Virus record (IMG/VR): IMGVR_UViG_3300030102_006261
Location: 1-64,000 of that record
Length of the DNA: 64,000 nt
Source of the DNA: a virus
Reading direction: 5' to 3' (one strand)
The notes beneath the pieces were generated by a model. That model did not search any database and was not told the origin of the DNA. It saw nothing but the letters and a program-made list of their open reading frames with translations. Shown piece by piece: positions 6,343 to 13,691 of this stretch; position 1 is the first letter of the stretch; the number at the start of each line of letters is the position of its first letter. Made by a program: the position numbers and the translations under genes.

Positions 6343-7190
6343 AAAACTACAAAAGTCCAATTAGCACCATCCGTCATATCATGCTTGAGTATGGTGGTGG
6401 AGTCGTACCAGCAATGAGAAAGCGTGAGGGTGGTGAAGTTAAACCTGTAGATAAAAAGGACAAGAAGAAGAAAGTGGACTCATCCATGCCAGTAGAGACC
6501 ACTGAGTCTCGCGTTGATCACATTCGAGGAATTGTAGAAGACCTTGGAAAAATGGAACGCAGAATACAAGCAGGTGATCGACGTGAGGGTGATGAAGCCA
6601 GAATAAAACAAATGTACGATAAGCAAGTGCGAGTGCAGCGAGAAAAGGGTGACCTTCCAGCAGAACTTCAGAAGGAGAGACCCTCCCGTGATGTTGAGGG
6701 CAGAATGGAAGCAAAGACAAGACTAAAAAACATGAAACCAACTCCAACAGGTGAAACTAGATATTACAGACCAGATGGGACTGACGTAACCTCTGCGGTT
6801 AATTTTAGAAACTCTATTGGCGGAGAACATCATGGTACCGTGGAAAGTCAATTTACTGCCCATCCTGAACACAAGCAAATGGTCCAACGCACTTCCCTCA
6901 GTAGTTCGGTTCCACCCGCGCAAGCACTCCATGGTATTTTTACGAAAACAAGTGATCCACAAGGAAAGGATCCACATATCGCAGTGATGGCCGCATATGG
7001 TGGTCCTTATCACCCCGAAGGTGGTGCGGAAAGAACTGTTGAACCACTTATGATGTCTATTAAGAATTTTAGATCTGCACGAGCAAACCTTCCACGCGGA
7101 GTCTCTCTCACTACTGGTGGAGTTCCACAAGATTTCATCAACCACGCCGTCGGTGACAACGAACATCCCATGAGTCTACAGAGAAAATGA
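6339..7190 (+). CDS. hypothetical late protein, charged
   Basis: 283 residues, translationally coupled to its neighbours on both sides by 4-base overlaps. The N-terminus MKNYKSPISTIRHIMLEYGG loosely resembles a capsid-targeting segment but with Met rather than Ile/Leu at -3. Residues 25-130 are highly charged (Lys, Arg, Glu) and helical. From about 140 a folded domain begins (ETRYYRPDGTDVTSAVNFRN, later HIAVMAAYGGPYHPEGG). Family not recognised. The operon context suggests an internal head protein or another late virion component. Confidence 0.5.
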   Translation: MKNYKSPISTIRHIMLEYGGGVVPAMRKREGGEVKPVDKKDKKKKVDSSMPVETTESRVDHIRGIVEDLGKMERRIQAGDRREGDEARIKQMYDKQVRVQREKGDLPAELQKERPSRDVEGRMEAKTRLKNMKPTPTGETRYYRPDGTDVTSAVNFRNSIGGEHHGTVESQFTAHPEHKQMVQRTSLSSSVPPAQALHGIFTKTSDPQGKDPHIAVMAAYGGPYHPEGGAERTVEPLMMSIKNFRSARANLPRGVSLTTGGVPQDFINHAVGDNEHPMSLQRK

Positions 7191-7594
7191 TCAAATTCAC
7201 TGAATTCATCAGTGAGGCACTTACGGTGCAGCAGAGACAGAAGCGATCTCTTGTTGCCAGACGCACTGCACGTATACGTGCTACGAAAAGAAAGCTAAAA
7301 AGCAGGAAAAGAAAGCCAGAATCTGAGCTTAAGGTGAAAGCTAGACGTGCTGCACGTAAAAAAATCATGCAGAGATATGTTGGAGGGAAAGATTTCTCTA
7401 AATTGCCACCTAGTGCGAAGCAACAACTCGAAAAAATGGTCGATAAAAAGCAAAAATCACTCGAAAAAATCGCACTACGACTTCTTCCAGTGGTGAGAAA
7501 AGACGAAGGTGTGCGTCTTAGCAAAATTTCGAAGAAAAAACCCGCAAAAGTAGGAAAATCATCGATAAGAATTTCTGGTCTTGACGCTTATTGA
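7187..7594 (+). CDS. highly basic putative internal head protein
   Basis: 135 residues with a strong net positive charge. It begins MIKFTEFISEA, close to the T4 internal protein leader (F-x-E-F-I-x-E then Ala) and ideal for gp21 cleavage after Glu10. The rest is Arg/Lys-rich helix (LVARRTARIRATKRKLKSRK, then DFSKLPPSAKQQLEKMVDKK), suited to binding packaged DNA. Last gene of the late cassette; a sigma70-like promoter for the next unit starts one base after its stop. Confidence 0.65.
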   Translation: MIKFTEFISEALTVQQRQKRSLVARRTARIRATKRKLKSRKRKPESELKVKARRAARKKIMQRYVGGKDFSKLPPSAKQQLEKMVDKKQKSLEKIALRLLPVVRKDEGVRLSKISKKKPAKVGKSSIRISGLDAY

Positions 7595-7622
7595 TTGACA
7601 AATTCGTTTTTTCGTGTAAAAT
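7595..7622 (+). promoter_or_regulatory. sigma70-like promoter
   Basis: Perfect TTGACA (7595-7600), 16-base spacer, TAAAAT (7617-7622). It opens the rightward accessory unit beginning with the small membrane protein at 7653. Confidence 0.75.
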
Positions 7623-7652
7623 TGAGAAAAATACCTCAACTTTGGACAAAAA

Positions 7653-7799
7653 ATGAACAAAAATAGCAAAATTTACCGTTTTTTGGAAAAGCACCTCCAA
7701 GGAGTGCTCGTTTTTGAATTTATTTCTTGGGTTATTTGCTTTTTTGTGTTATTTTTTATATTACTTGCGGTAATTATCGACTTTTTTGGATGGAAATAG
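7653..7799 (+). CDS. small membrane protein
   Basis: 48 residues, MNKNSKIYRF then a long hydrophobic helix covering roughly 18-45 (EFISWVICFFVLFFILLAVI) and ending FFGWK. One transmembrane segment, N-terminus basic and so probably cytoplasmic. Behind a sigma70-like promoter with a leader of about 25 bases and only a weak GGA site. No family recognised; tiny single-span early phage proteins of this sort may modify the host envelope. Confidence 0.5.
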   Translation: MNKNSKIYRFLEKHLQGVLVFEFISWVICFFVLFFILLAVIIDFFGWK

Positions 7800-7802
7800 C
7801 AA

Positions 7803-8120
7803 ATGTCTGGATTTAAACTGAGCACGATAACACTCGGTCCGCATGGTCGTGGATTTGCAATACGATTTTCGAATAATTATGTTGTATCTGTGCAATTTGG
7901 TCCTAAAGATAACTGTTCAGTTAAAAACCAATCTCTGGACGACATAGTTTCACTGGACAATCTGGATGATGTGCAGTCTGACGCTGAAGTCATAGTTTAT
8001 GACACGACAGGAAATCCAGTAGTGTTCAATTCATCCGGTGATGAAAGTCATGGATTTACAACACCAGAAAAACTCGTATCAATATTAACTTGGGCAATGA
8101 GGAGAAATCATGATTCCTAG
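7803..8120 (+). CDS. hypothetical protein
   Basis: 105 residues, starting three bases after the previous stop and overlapping the next gene by 11. Beta-rich first half (TITLGPHGRGFAIRFSNNYV) followed by an acidic linker and a short C-terminal helix (TPEKLVSILTWAMRRNHD). Family not recognised; its context is a run of small accessory genes. Confidence 0.6.
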   Translation: MSGFKLSTITLGPHGRGFAIRFSNNYVVSVQFGPKDNCSVKNQSLDDIVSLDNLDDVQSDAEVIVYDTTGNPVVFNSSGDESHGFTTPEKLVSILTWAMRRNHDS

Positions 8121-8379
8121 AACTAGAGAAGAAGCAATTCAAAGACTTTCAGCTAATGTGTGTGAAGTAATTTTTCGAAAAAAGACCACCGGAGATATGA
8201 GGGAAATGCAATGCACATTGGATCCTCAACATATGCCAATCGGAACTTTTCAGAGTCTTGGTAACTTGGACAGATACGAGCTTGAGTCTGATATAGTTCC
8301 TGTATGGGATATGGGTAAGAGCGCGTGGAGAAGTTTTGATATTAGAACCATCGTAAACTTCAATGAAATTAAAGAATAA
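8110..8379 (+). CDS. SH3/Sm-barrel phage protein (DUF2693/WYL_2-like)
   Basis: 89 residues. The pattern of a short helix, then VCEVIFRKKTTGDMREMQCT with a following LDPQHMP, and near the end VPVWDMGKSAWRSFDIRTI, is that of the small phage Sm-like SH3 beta-barrel family (DUF2693, also called WYL_2). Such proteins are thought to bind nucleic acid or partner proteins, but no specific role is established. Part of a run of small genes in the early or middle unit. Confidence 0.65.
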   Translation: MIPRTREEAIQRLSANVCEVIFRKKTTGDMREMQCTLDPQHMPIGTFQSLGNLDRYELESDIVPVWDMGKSAWRSFDIRTIVNFNEIKE

Positions 8380-8399
8380 ATAGTAATGTAGGAGATATT

Positions 8400-8573
8400 A
8401 TGAGTTCTTATGGTGATCAATATGTAGATGATCTGATCGAAGCAGCAGAGGGTGTTGTTCTTGGTTACGAAAAATATCTATTGGATAAGCTTGACTATAA
8501 TGAATTAGCTGGTATCATGAAAACCCTAAGAGAACTTCTTCCATTTGAAAATTATGATCGAGAAAGTGAATAA
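8400..8573 (+). CDS. small acidic hypothetical protein
   Basis: 57 residues, MSSYGDQYVDDLIEAAEGVV, helical and acidic, with TAGGAGAT as ribosome-binding site. Its stop overlaps the next start (TAATG). No family recognised. Confidence 0.55.
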   Translation: MSSYGDQYVDDLIEAAEGVVLGYEKYLLDKLDYNELAGIMKTLRELLPFENYDRESE

Positions 8574-8824
8574 TGCAATTCAGACTACACATTGACATCC
8601 CTCTTGGAACTGATGAAACAGAGGCAACAAAAAAAGCAGAGTATTACATGAACTTTTGTTTCTCTGATGATGATGCGAGGGAGAGGCTTCGGAATAATTT
8701 TAAAATCGAACAAGTTAATTATAGACTTGGACACGACGAAGATCGACAAAAGTCAAATTACTTGAACAAGACAGAAAGCGGTCACGTAACAAACAAAAAA
8801 ATACGCCTACTCCTTTCGGACTGA
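8573..8824 (+). CDS. conserved small phage protein
   Basis: 83 residues. The opening MQFRLHIDIPLGTDETEA and the later YRLGHDEDRQKSNYLNK, ending with TNKKIRLLLSD, match a small conserved protein I associate with marine T4-like phages; function unknown. Ferredoxin-like alpha/beta layout is plausible. Translationally coupled to the preceding gene. A tRNA gene follows 8 bases after the stop. Confidence 0.6.
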   Translation: MQFRLHIDIPLGTDETEATKKAEYYMNFCFSDDDARERLRNNFKIEQVNYRLGHDEDRQKSNYLNKTESGHVTNKKIRLLLSD

Positions 8825-8831
8825 TTAATCA

Positions 8832-8904
8832 GGGCCGGACGCGGATGGCATTAGCAGCACCGCTTATAACGGTGTCCTCGTGGGTTCGAGTCCCACCCGG
8901 CTCA
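8832..8904 (+). tRNA. tRNA-Ile (anticodon UAU)
   Basis: A 7-bp acceptor stem (8832-8838 with 8897-8903, one G-U), a 5-bp anticodon stem around the loop CTTATAA, and a perfect 5-bp T stem with loop TTCGAGT. Anticodon 8865-8867 is UAU, reading AUA. The D arm is poor: the 17 bases between acceptor and anticodon stems do not form a normal 4-bp stem, and position 8 is A, not U. CCA is not encoded. Either a diverged functional tRNA or a decaying one. Confidence 0.65.
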
Positions 8905-8906
8905 TT

Positions 8907-9434
8907 ATGATAGAAACTGTAGCAAAACTAATCTTACTAAGTTTCATAATTTTTTATGTTATAGATTTTTCTTTACATGCAGTTTCTGAATACAATAGCT
9001 TCCCATTTAAAAACTTGAGAAAACGTTATCATACCAGCAAGTTTTATTACTTTTATAGAAAAACTGGGATATGGGGTGGTGCAGGAATGTTTTGCCCCGG
9101 AACTAGAGTAAGATATTTTCATTATGTGATTACAAATGAAAACAACAAAACTTTGCTGGATTTCCCGCACTACAAAAAATTACCATACCCCCTACAGATA
9201 TGGTATTTTAGATGGAGAAGACTTGGTTATGTTGGAATACAACACAAGAAATCTTTAATAAGAAATTTTGCCATCCAGAATGGGGTTAGGAACAAATACA
9301 AGTTGTTCGAAACAGTATACCATTCTCAATATATGGATTATGACGGGACCATAGTGCCTGCGAAAGTAAGGAAGTACATTACTCGCTGGCCTTCGGAGAA
9401 AAAGACAAAGGATACCGGTGACTCTGGTGATTGA
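8907..9434 (+). CDS. membrane-anchored protein paired with HTTM gene
   Basis: 175 residues from the ATG at 8907, just after the tRNA. An in-frame GTG upstream lies inside the tRNA T arm and is rejected. Residues 1-22 form an N-terminal membrane anchor (TVAKLILLSFIIFYVIDF). The soluble part is rich in Tyr, Arg, Lys and Trp, with WGGAGMFCPGTRVRYFHYV (about 57-75) and a basic C-terminus. The end overlaps the HTTM gene, so the two are co-expressed and may act together in a membrane. In cellular genomes HTTM proteins often neighbour small partner proteins, but this one matches nothing I know. Confidence 0.55.
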   Translation: MIETVAKLILLSFIIFYVIDFSLHAVSEYNSFPFKNLRKRYHTSKFYYFYRKTGIWGGAGMFCPGTRVRYFHYVITNENNKTLLDFPHYKKLPYPLQIWYFRWRRLGYVGIQHKKSLIRNFAIQNGVRNKYKLFETVYHSQYMDYDGTIVPAKVRKYITRWPSEKKTKDTGDSGD

Positions 9435-10263
9435 TACAATAGACACATATTTTTTCTCCGAAGTCGATCCTTTTCCTTACGCAGTATTAAGAATTGCAAT
9501 TGGAATTTTGTATTTTCTAACTGCATTAGATTTTATAGTATCTTACGACATATGCGCCCCGACAGAGGAGGGTGGATACTACAACAGTAGGCGTATTTCA
9601 ATTTGGAATGTGCCAAATATATTTAAAACGTTTAACTGTCCATTTTGGTTATACATTCTTCTTTACTTTATTTGTAGTATAGCAATTACCATAGGATTTT
9701 TTTCTACTACATTTTTCATTTTAATTCTTTACTTGGTGATCAGTAAACGAGCTTTCATGAATGAAGTTCACTGTGGTAGTGATCAACTATTGCAATATTT
9801 TTCTCTTTGGATGATATTTGCAAATTCAGATCAAACGTTATCGGTAATGTCACTATTATTTGAAAACCAAGATGGTGTTTGTCTCGCGTACGCGGGTAGA
9901 TGCATGACGATTAATTTTGCCATGTTTTATTCTTTATCTGTTATAGCTAAACTGCAAGGGAGAGACTGGAGAAGTGGTGTTGCGGTGTGGAATGCCATGA
10001 ATTTCCCAGATAGACATTGCTGGAAGTGGCCAGTAAATTTTTTATCTGACAAAATTTTTCTTGCAAAATTCTCAACATACTTTGTATTATTCTTTGAGGG
10101 TACAGCTATTGTTGGATTCGTCTATAAACCACTCATACCCGTATGGGCTACTGCACTCTTTATGATGCACCTTGGAATAGAGATAACTATGTTTGTTGGT
10201 TTATTTGGGTGGATGGCTTGTACTTTTTTAACTTTCCTTTTTTTAACTTACTTGTATTGGTGA
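9418..10263 (+). CDS. HTTM-domain integral membrane protein
   Basis: About 280 residues with roughly six to eight hydrophobic segments. Two stretches fit the HTTM family (the transmembrane domain of vitamin-K-dependent gamma-carboxylase and its bacterial relatives): CGSDQLLQYFSLWMIFANSD at about 120-139, matching the family's GGDxLLRxxxFW pattern, and FYSLSVIAKLQGRDWRSGVA followed by VWNAMNFPD at about 165-195, matching the family's GxDWRxGxAxxxALN. The lumenal carboxylase domain is absent. GTG starts at 9418 or 9427 both overlap the previous stop. The chemistry of stand-alone HTTM proteins is unknown; a phage copy would be an acquired accessory gene acting in the host membrane. Confidence 0.75.
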   Translation: MTLVIDTIDTYFFSEVDPFPYAVLRIAIGILYFLTALDFIVSYDICAPTEEGGYYNSRRISIWNVPNIFKTFNCPFWLYILLYFICSIAITIGFFSTTFFILILYLVISKRAFMNEVHCGSDQLLQYFSLWMIFANSDQTLSVMSLLFENQDGVCLAYAGRCMTINFAMFYSLSVIAKLQGRDWRSGVAVWNAMNFPDRHCWKWPVNFLSDKIFLAKFSTYFVLFFEGTAIVGFVYKPLIPVWATALFMMHLGIEITMFVGLFGWMACTFLTFLFLTYLYW

Positions 10264-10267
10264 ATAT

Positions 10268-11101
10268 ATGAAAAATAAAATTATTGGTGTTGTAGGTAAT
10301 GGCTTTGTTGGTAACGCTGTTGCCATGGGATTTAAGGGTGTTGGTGCGGAGGTTCGCGTGTATGATAAGGATCCAAGTAGATCTCCTAATACGCTAGATG
10401 AAACGATGCAGTCGGATTTTATTTTTGTGTGTCTTCCGACTCCGATGAAGAGTGCTGAAGGTGGAGATGTTGATCTTACAATTCTCACTGAATTTTTTAA
10501 TCAGCCTGATTTGAATAAGGATCCGATCTATATCATCAAGTCAACTGTCCCTGTTGGAACGACTTGGAAGATGGCTCTTAGTAGTGGGGCAAATGTTGTA
10601 CACAACCCAGAGTTTCTGACCGCAGCGAATGCCGAGGAAGATTTCATCAACGCAGAAAGAACTGTGATTGGTGGAAACCATGTGTGGACTTCCCCTGTTG
10701 CTGATTTGTACAAGACTTACTGGCCGGACACTCCAGTCATTACAGTCGCTTCTAACGCATCCGAAATGATTAAGTATACTGCGAATAGTTTTCTTGCACT
10801 TAAAGTGTCATTCTTTAACATGATGTTTGATTATTGCCAACGAATCGGTATTAATTATTCGGATGTATTGTCTGGAGTTTGCACTGACAGCAGAATTGGA
10901 TCTTCACACACTCAGGTGCCTGGACCTGATGGTGATCGTGGATATGGTGGAACGTGTTTCCCGAAAGATATCAACGCAATGAAGGAAATGTTCTTGCAAG
11001 CTGGATTGAACTGTGATATACTCGCTGACTCATGGGACTATAACAAACTTATTAGAGAAAACTGGGATTGGGCTAACAATCCCTCAGCAGTGAGTTCATA
11101 A
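10268..11101 (+). CDS. UDP-glucose/GDP-mannose dehydrogenase family, C-terminally short
   Basis: 277 residues. The N-terminal Rossmann loop GNGFVGNAVAMGF (10-22) binds NAD, followed by FVCLPTPM and IIKSTVPVGTT, and the catalytic cysteine sits in GYGGTCFPKD near residue 230. These identify the nucleotide-sugar 6-dehydrogenase family, which oxidises UDP-glucose to UDP-glucuronate in two steps. Typical enzymes are about 390-450 residues; this one stops soon after the catalytic Cys and lacks the C-terminal nucleotide-sugar-binding domain. It could act on another substrate, as a shortened dimer, or have lost activity. Shares its stop/start overlap with the next gene. Confidence 0.85.
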   Translation: MKNKIIGVVGNGFVGNAVAMGFKGVGAEVRVYDKDPSRSPNTLDETMQSDFIFVCLPTPMKSAEGGDVDLTILTEFFNQPDLNKDPIYIIKSTVPVGTTWKMALSSGANVVHNPEFLTAANAEEDFINAERTVIGGNHVWTSPVADLYKTYWPDTPVITVASNASEMIKYTANSFLALKVSFFNMMFDYCQRIGINYSDVLSGVCTDSRIGSSHTQVPGPDGDRGYGGTCFPKDINAMKEMFLQAGLNCDILADSWDYNKLIRENWDWANNPSAVSS

Positions 11102-11688
11102 TGAATATTTTCGTACTTGATGAGGATCCTAAAGTCGCTGCTAGAATGCAATGCGACAAGCATGTGGTCAAAATGATCGTGGAGAGTGCTCAGATGCTAT
11201 GCACTACCCACAGGTATCTTGATGGCAAAGAATGGATTGATCGCAGTAAGAACGGAAGAAAGATCACACGATGGGATCACTGGTCCGATTACGCAGATGC
11301 CTGCTATCGTCCAATGTTGTACAAGTCAGTGATGCTCAATCATCCATGTACGATCTGGACATGTAAGAGTTTGGATAATTACGACTGGCATGTAGAACAT
11401 GCTCTGGAACTCTGTGCAGAATATGATCGAAGGTATCGTAAGATCCATGCTACCGAAAAGATTCTTCGGTGGTGTAAAAAGTATTCGCCGAGGAACTCGA
11501 ATAGAAGACAACTCAGCAAGGGTCTGACTCCGTTTGCACAGGCAATGCCTGATCACTACAAAGTCAGTGGTGATGCTGTTCAAGCATATCGTAATTATTA
11601 TATTGGGGACAAGGCTCGGTTCGCAAAATGGAAGGAACCGAGCCTTGTCCCAGAGTGGTTTAATGTTAATGTAGCGGTTTGTGCTTAA
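11101..11688 (+). CDS. conserved phage protein, possible pyrimidine-dimer-glycosylase relative
   Basis: 195 residues. The N-terminus MNIFVLDEDPKVAARMQCDK followed by HVVKMIVESAQMLCT is a signature of a widespread phage family. The arrangement of an early Asp-Pro, then Cys-Asp-Lys-His and a His/Arg-rich helix recalls the pyrimidine dimer DNA glycosylase family (T4 endonuclease V type), and Trp/Tyr clusters follow (RWDHWSDYADACYRPML). I would not assign the activity without a profile match. Starts within the stop of the dehydrogenase gene, so it shares that transcript. Confidence 0.55.
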   Translation: MNIFVLDEDPKVAARMQCDKHVVKMIVESAQMLCTTHRYLDGKEWIDRSKNGRKITRWDHWSDYADACYRPMLYKSVMLNHPCTIWTCKSLDNYDWHVEHALELCAEYDRRYRKIHATEKILRWCKKYSPRNSNRRQLSKGLTPFAQAMPDHYKVSGDAVQAYRNYYIGDKARFAKWKEPSLVPEWFNVNVAVCA

Positions 11689-11695
11689 CCACCAC

Positions 11696-12379
11696 CTACG
11701 GTGCCATGTATAACCACATACCACCCTGTTCATGTTTTGTATATTCAGGGTTTATTTCATGTATGATATTATCTATTTCGTGTCCATCCACCTCGTATTT
11801 TCCAAACTTTCCTATGTCATCAATAATTATAATTGATGTCTTTGTTGCATGTTTTTTAATAATGTTCAATTCTTTGATTATAGGAAATTCCGAACCCTCT
11901 TCAGAATATGTATTAATGCCATTATGAGAGTGTATGTGACCATCGAGGAAGAAAAGACAATCTTGATTTTTCATGACATCTATGATTTCATCACTTGCAA
12001 AGAAATCAATAGAAGAACTATGGTATAAGTTTACCGTCTTGTTCCATCCACCACCGCTCTTCTTGTACCACTCACAAGCCCATGCATATCTGGCTCGTCG
12101 CTTTTGCCCCTTGTTCGGAAACTTCTTTTTTGCCGCAATCATTGCTCTAGACCAGAGTTCGGGATTATCTTTATTAAATCTCGTATCACAATGTATCGTA
12201 AAAGTGTCATCTATATCAACACTATAAATCTTATCAAATCCGTGTTCTAATGCCCATTCAATACTATCGCCCAGATATGAACCACTTTCTATGAAGGTGT
12301 CTGGAAATGTTGTTTCTTTTAGTATGGGTAGTCTGTTAAGTACACTTTTATTTTGATATTGCTTCTTGGTATCGCTCAT
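11696..12379 (-). CDS. methyltransferase-like protein with inserted module
   Basis: 227 residues from the ATG at 12379 (GGAGGG just upstream; longer in-frame starts intrude on the next gene). The Rossmann core is recognisable: FIESGSYLGDS (29-39) as motif I, KIYSVDID (50-57), CLFFLDGH (141-148) and SIIIIDDI (182-189), typical of phage FkbM-like class I methyltransferases. Between TIHCDTRF (61-68) and TVNLYHSSS (115-123), where relatives usually run straight on, lies a basic segment from NPELWSRAMIAAKKKFPNK to WYKKSGGGW (72-112). The same module ends the neighbouring gene product. This is a domain insertion, keeping the core motifs intact. Confidence 0.7.
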   Translation of the reverse strand: MSDTKKQYQNKSVLNRLPILKETTFPDTFIESGSYLGDSIEWALEHGFDKIYSVDIDDTFTIHCDTRFNKDNPELWSRAMIAAKKKFPNKGQKRRARYAWACEWYKKSGGGWNKTVNLYHSSSIDFFASDEIIDVMKNQDCLFFLDGHIHSHNGINTYSEEGSEFPIIKELNIIKKHATKTSIIIIDDIGKFGKYEVDGHEIDNIIHEINPEYTKHEQGGMWLYMAP

Positions 12380-12429
12380 TGACCCTCCACCGAAGACTTG
12401 TGAAATTCCATCCTCACAAGTAGTCAATA

Positions 12430-13560
12430 TTAAGACTTCTTTTTCTTCCATCCACCGCCGCGCTTCTTGTACCACTTAGAAGCCCATGCGTTAGCGTATG
12501 CAGAAGGATAAACATCAAATTTCTTTTTAGCCGCAGCTTTTGCTCGGGACCAAAGTTCTGGGTTGGTTGGAACGTTCTTTGATGCTTCAGTGATGAATTC
12601 AACAAAGCTTGGGATAACACTTTCACTGTGGACTTTTTGAACTTCAAAGTCAGCTTGTAGTGATGCGTCTTTGTGAGCTTTGAATGACTTTGGTGCGTGT
12701 TTCATAAGTTTATACTCATTGGCACCTTTTTTCATCCAGTGAAATCCCTCTGGTGCTTTAACTTTTTTCTTCTCTTCGTGTAAGTAATCTTCATTCATCT
12801 TTTTTGTTTTCCTTTTCATTTTTTCAATGTAAGTTCTGTAAACTTTTGCTGGGGCTGTTTTGTTTGCCGCCTTTGCTCTCTGCTCCATCGCAATGGCAGC
12901 CTGTATTTTATGGGCGTGTTTCTTACCCGATCCCTCGATTTTACTTACCGATTTTCTTGCATCAGTTTCTGTTGCAAATTTTAGCCCGTGAATTGTGCCT
13001 TTGGGATTTTCATCTGTGTAAAGATCCGAGTGCTTTTTAGAATTTGCGGGTTGTCCCTTTTTGCGAGGAATTCTTTTTGCTTCAAGAATAGCCTCTTTTA
13101 GTTTTTTCTTTTTAGCTGCACCAGTCGCAACATTTATCGGCTTCTTACCTTTACCCTTTCGAGTTTCACCTTTTTCGCCTTTACCCTTTTTGGGATCACC
13201 AGCTTTTGACTGTGCTCTTCGTTTTCTCTTTACAAAGGCAGCCCTTCCTGATTTCCCTAATTTGGCTGCTTTCTCGGCAGACAGACAAGCAGCGTAACCT
13301 TCGCCCTCTTTGGCGTCACCACATTTACCAATCTTCTCTCCCTTGGTATTGTATCGATCCCATCCACCTTTAGTTGTCCCACCACCGCCACCTTTACCAA
13401 ACCACTTACCGAGTCCAGAATCTTTGTATACTTCGTTTAGTTTCTTTTTTCTGCCCTGACAGTGTGCCCTTTGACTAAACCCCTTGGGATTGTCACAGTC
13501 TATAGACTTCTTATACTTGTCCGACCATTTTCTCTCTGTGATATATTCAAAAAATAACAT
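12430..13560 (-). CDS. multi-module Lys-rich putative internal head protein
   Basis: 376 residues from the ATG at 13560; a longer start at 13578 exists. The chosen start gives MLFFEYITE then Arg, a capsid-targeting-like propeptide with an I-x-E cleavage site. Modules in order: WSDKYKKSIDCDNPKGFSQ (about 11-45); a Gly-rich joint then GWDRYNTKGEKIGKCGDAKE and the AACLSAEKAAK stretch (60-100); a Lys/Arg linker; SDLYTDENPKGTIHGLKFAT with KKHAHKIQAAIAMEQRAK (180-240); a second SFVEFITE-Ala (about 317-324); and NPELWSRAKAAAKKKF to WYKKRGGGW at the C-terminus. Similar modular basic proteins occur in marine phages as unknown domains. The two targeting-like segments suggest fusion of two internal proteins. 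Confidence 0.6.
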   Translation of the reverse strand: MLFFEYITERKWSDKYKKSIDCDNPKGFSQRAHCQGRKKKLNEVYKDSGLGKWFGKGGGGGTTKGGWDRYNTKGEKIGKCGDAKEGEGYAACLSAEKAAKLGKSGRAAFVKRKRRAQSKAGDPKKGKGEKGETRKGKGKKPINVATGAAKKKKLKEAILEAKRIPRKKGQPANSKKHSDLYTDENPKGTIHGLKFATETDARKSVSKIEGSGKKHAHKIQAAIAMEQRAKAANKTAPAKVYRTYIEKMKRKTKKMNEDYLHEEKKKVKAPEGFHWMKKGANEYKLMKHAPKSFKAHKDASLQADFEVQKVHSESVIPSFVEFITEASKNVPTNPELWSRAKAAAKKKFDVYPSAYANAWASKWYKKRGGGWKKKKS

Positions 13561-13568
13561 GAGAACTA

Positions 13569-13596
13569 TTGACTCCATGGGATATTTAGTTACAAT
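13569..13596 (+). promoter_or_regulatory. sigma70-like promoter for tRNA-Lys unit
   Basis: TTGACT (13569-13574), 16-base spacer, TACAAT (13591-13596), placing the start of transcription just before the tRNA-Lys gene. It overlaps the first codons of the divergent gene ending at 13578 on the minus strand. Confidence 0.65.
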
Positions 13597-13612
13597 ATGT
13601 AGGAAATCAAAC

Positions 13613-13685
13613 GCCTCCGTAGCTCAGTTGGTAGAGCAATCGGCTTTTAACCGATTGGTCGTTGGTTCGAGTCCAACCGGGGGTA
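13613..13685 (+). tRNA. tRNA-Lys (anticodon UUU)
   Basis: Canonical cloverleaf: acceptor GCCTCCG with CGGGGGT, D arm GCTC/GAGC, anticodon stem ATCGG/CCGAT around CTTTTAA, T arm GTTGG/CCAAC with TTCGAGT. Discriminator A; CCA not encoded. Reads AAA/AAG. Confidence 0.95.
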
Positions 13686-13691
13686 TTTATT

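Noticed and set aside
8880-8906. A GTG start for the gene ending at 9434 lying inside the tRNA-Ile T arm
   Set aside because: The tRNA's structure accounts for this sequence; the ATG at 8907 right after the tRNA is the better start.
12380-12475. Longer N-terminus for the methyltransferase-like protein
   Set aside because: It would extend into the gene ending at 12430 and lacks a ribosome-binding site; GGAGGG precedes the ATG at 12379.
13662-13691. An ATG start for the gene ending at 13901 lying within tRNA-Lys
   Set aside because: The tRNA gene is certain; the ATG at 13692 gives a normal start just downstream.
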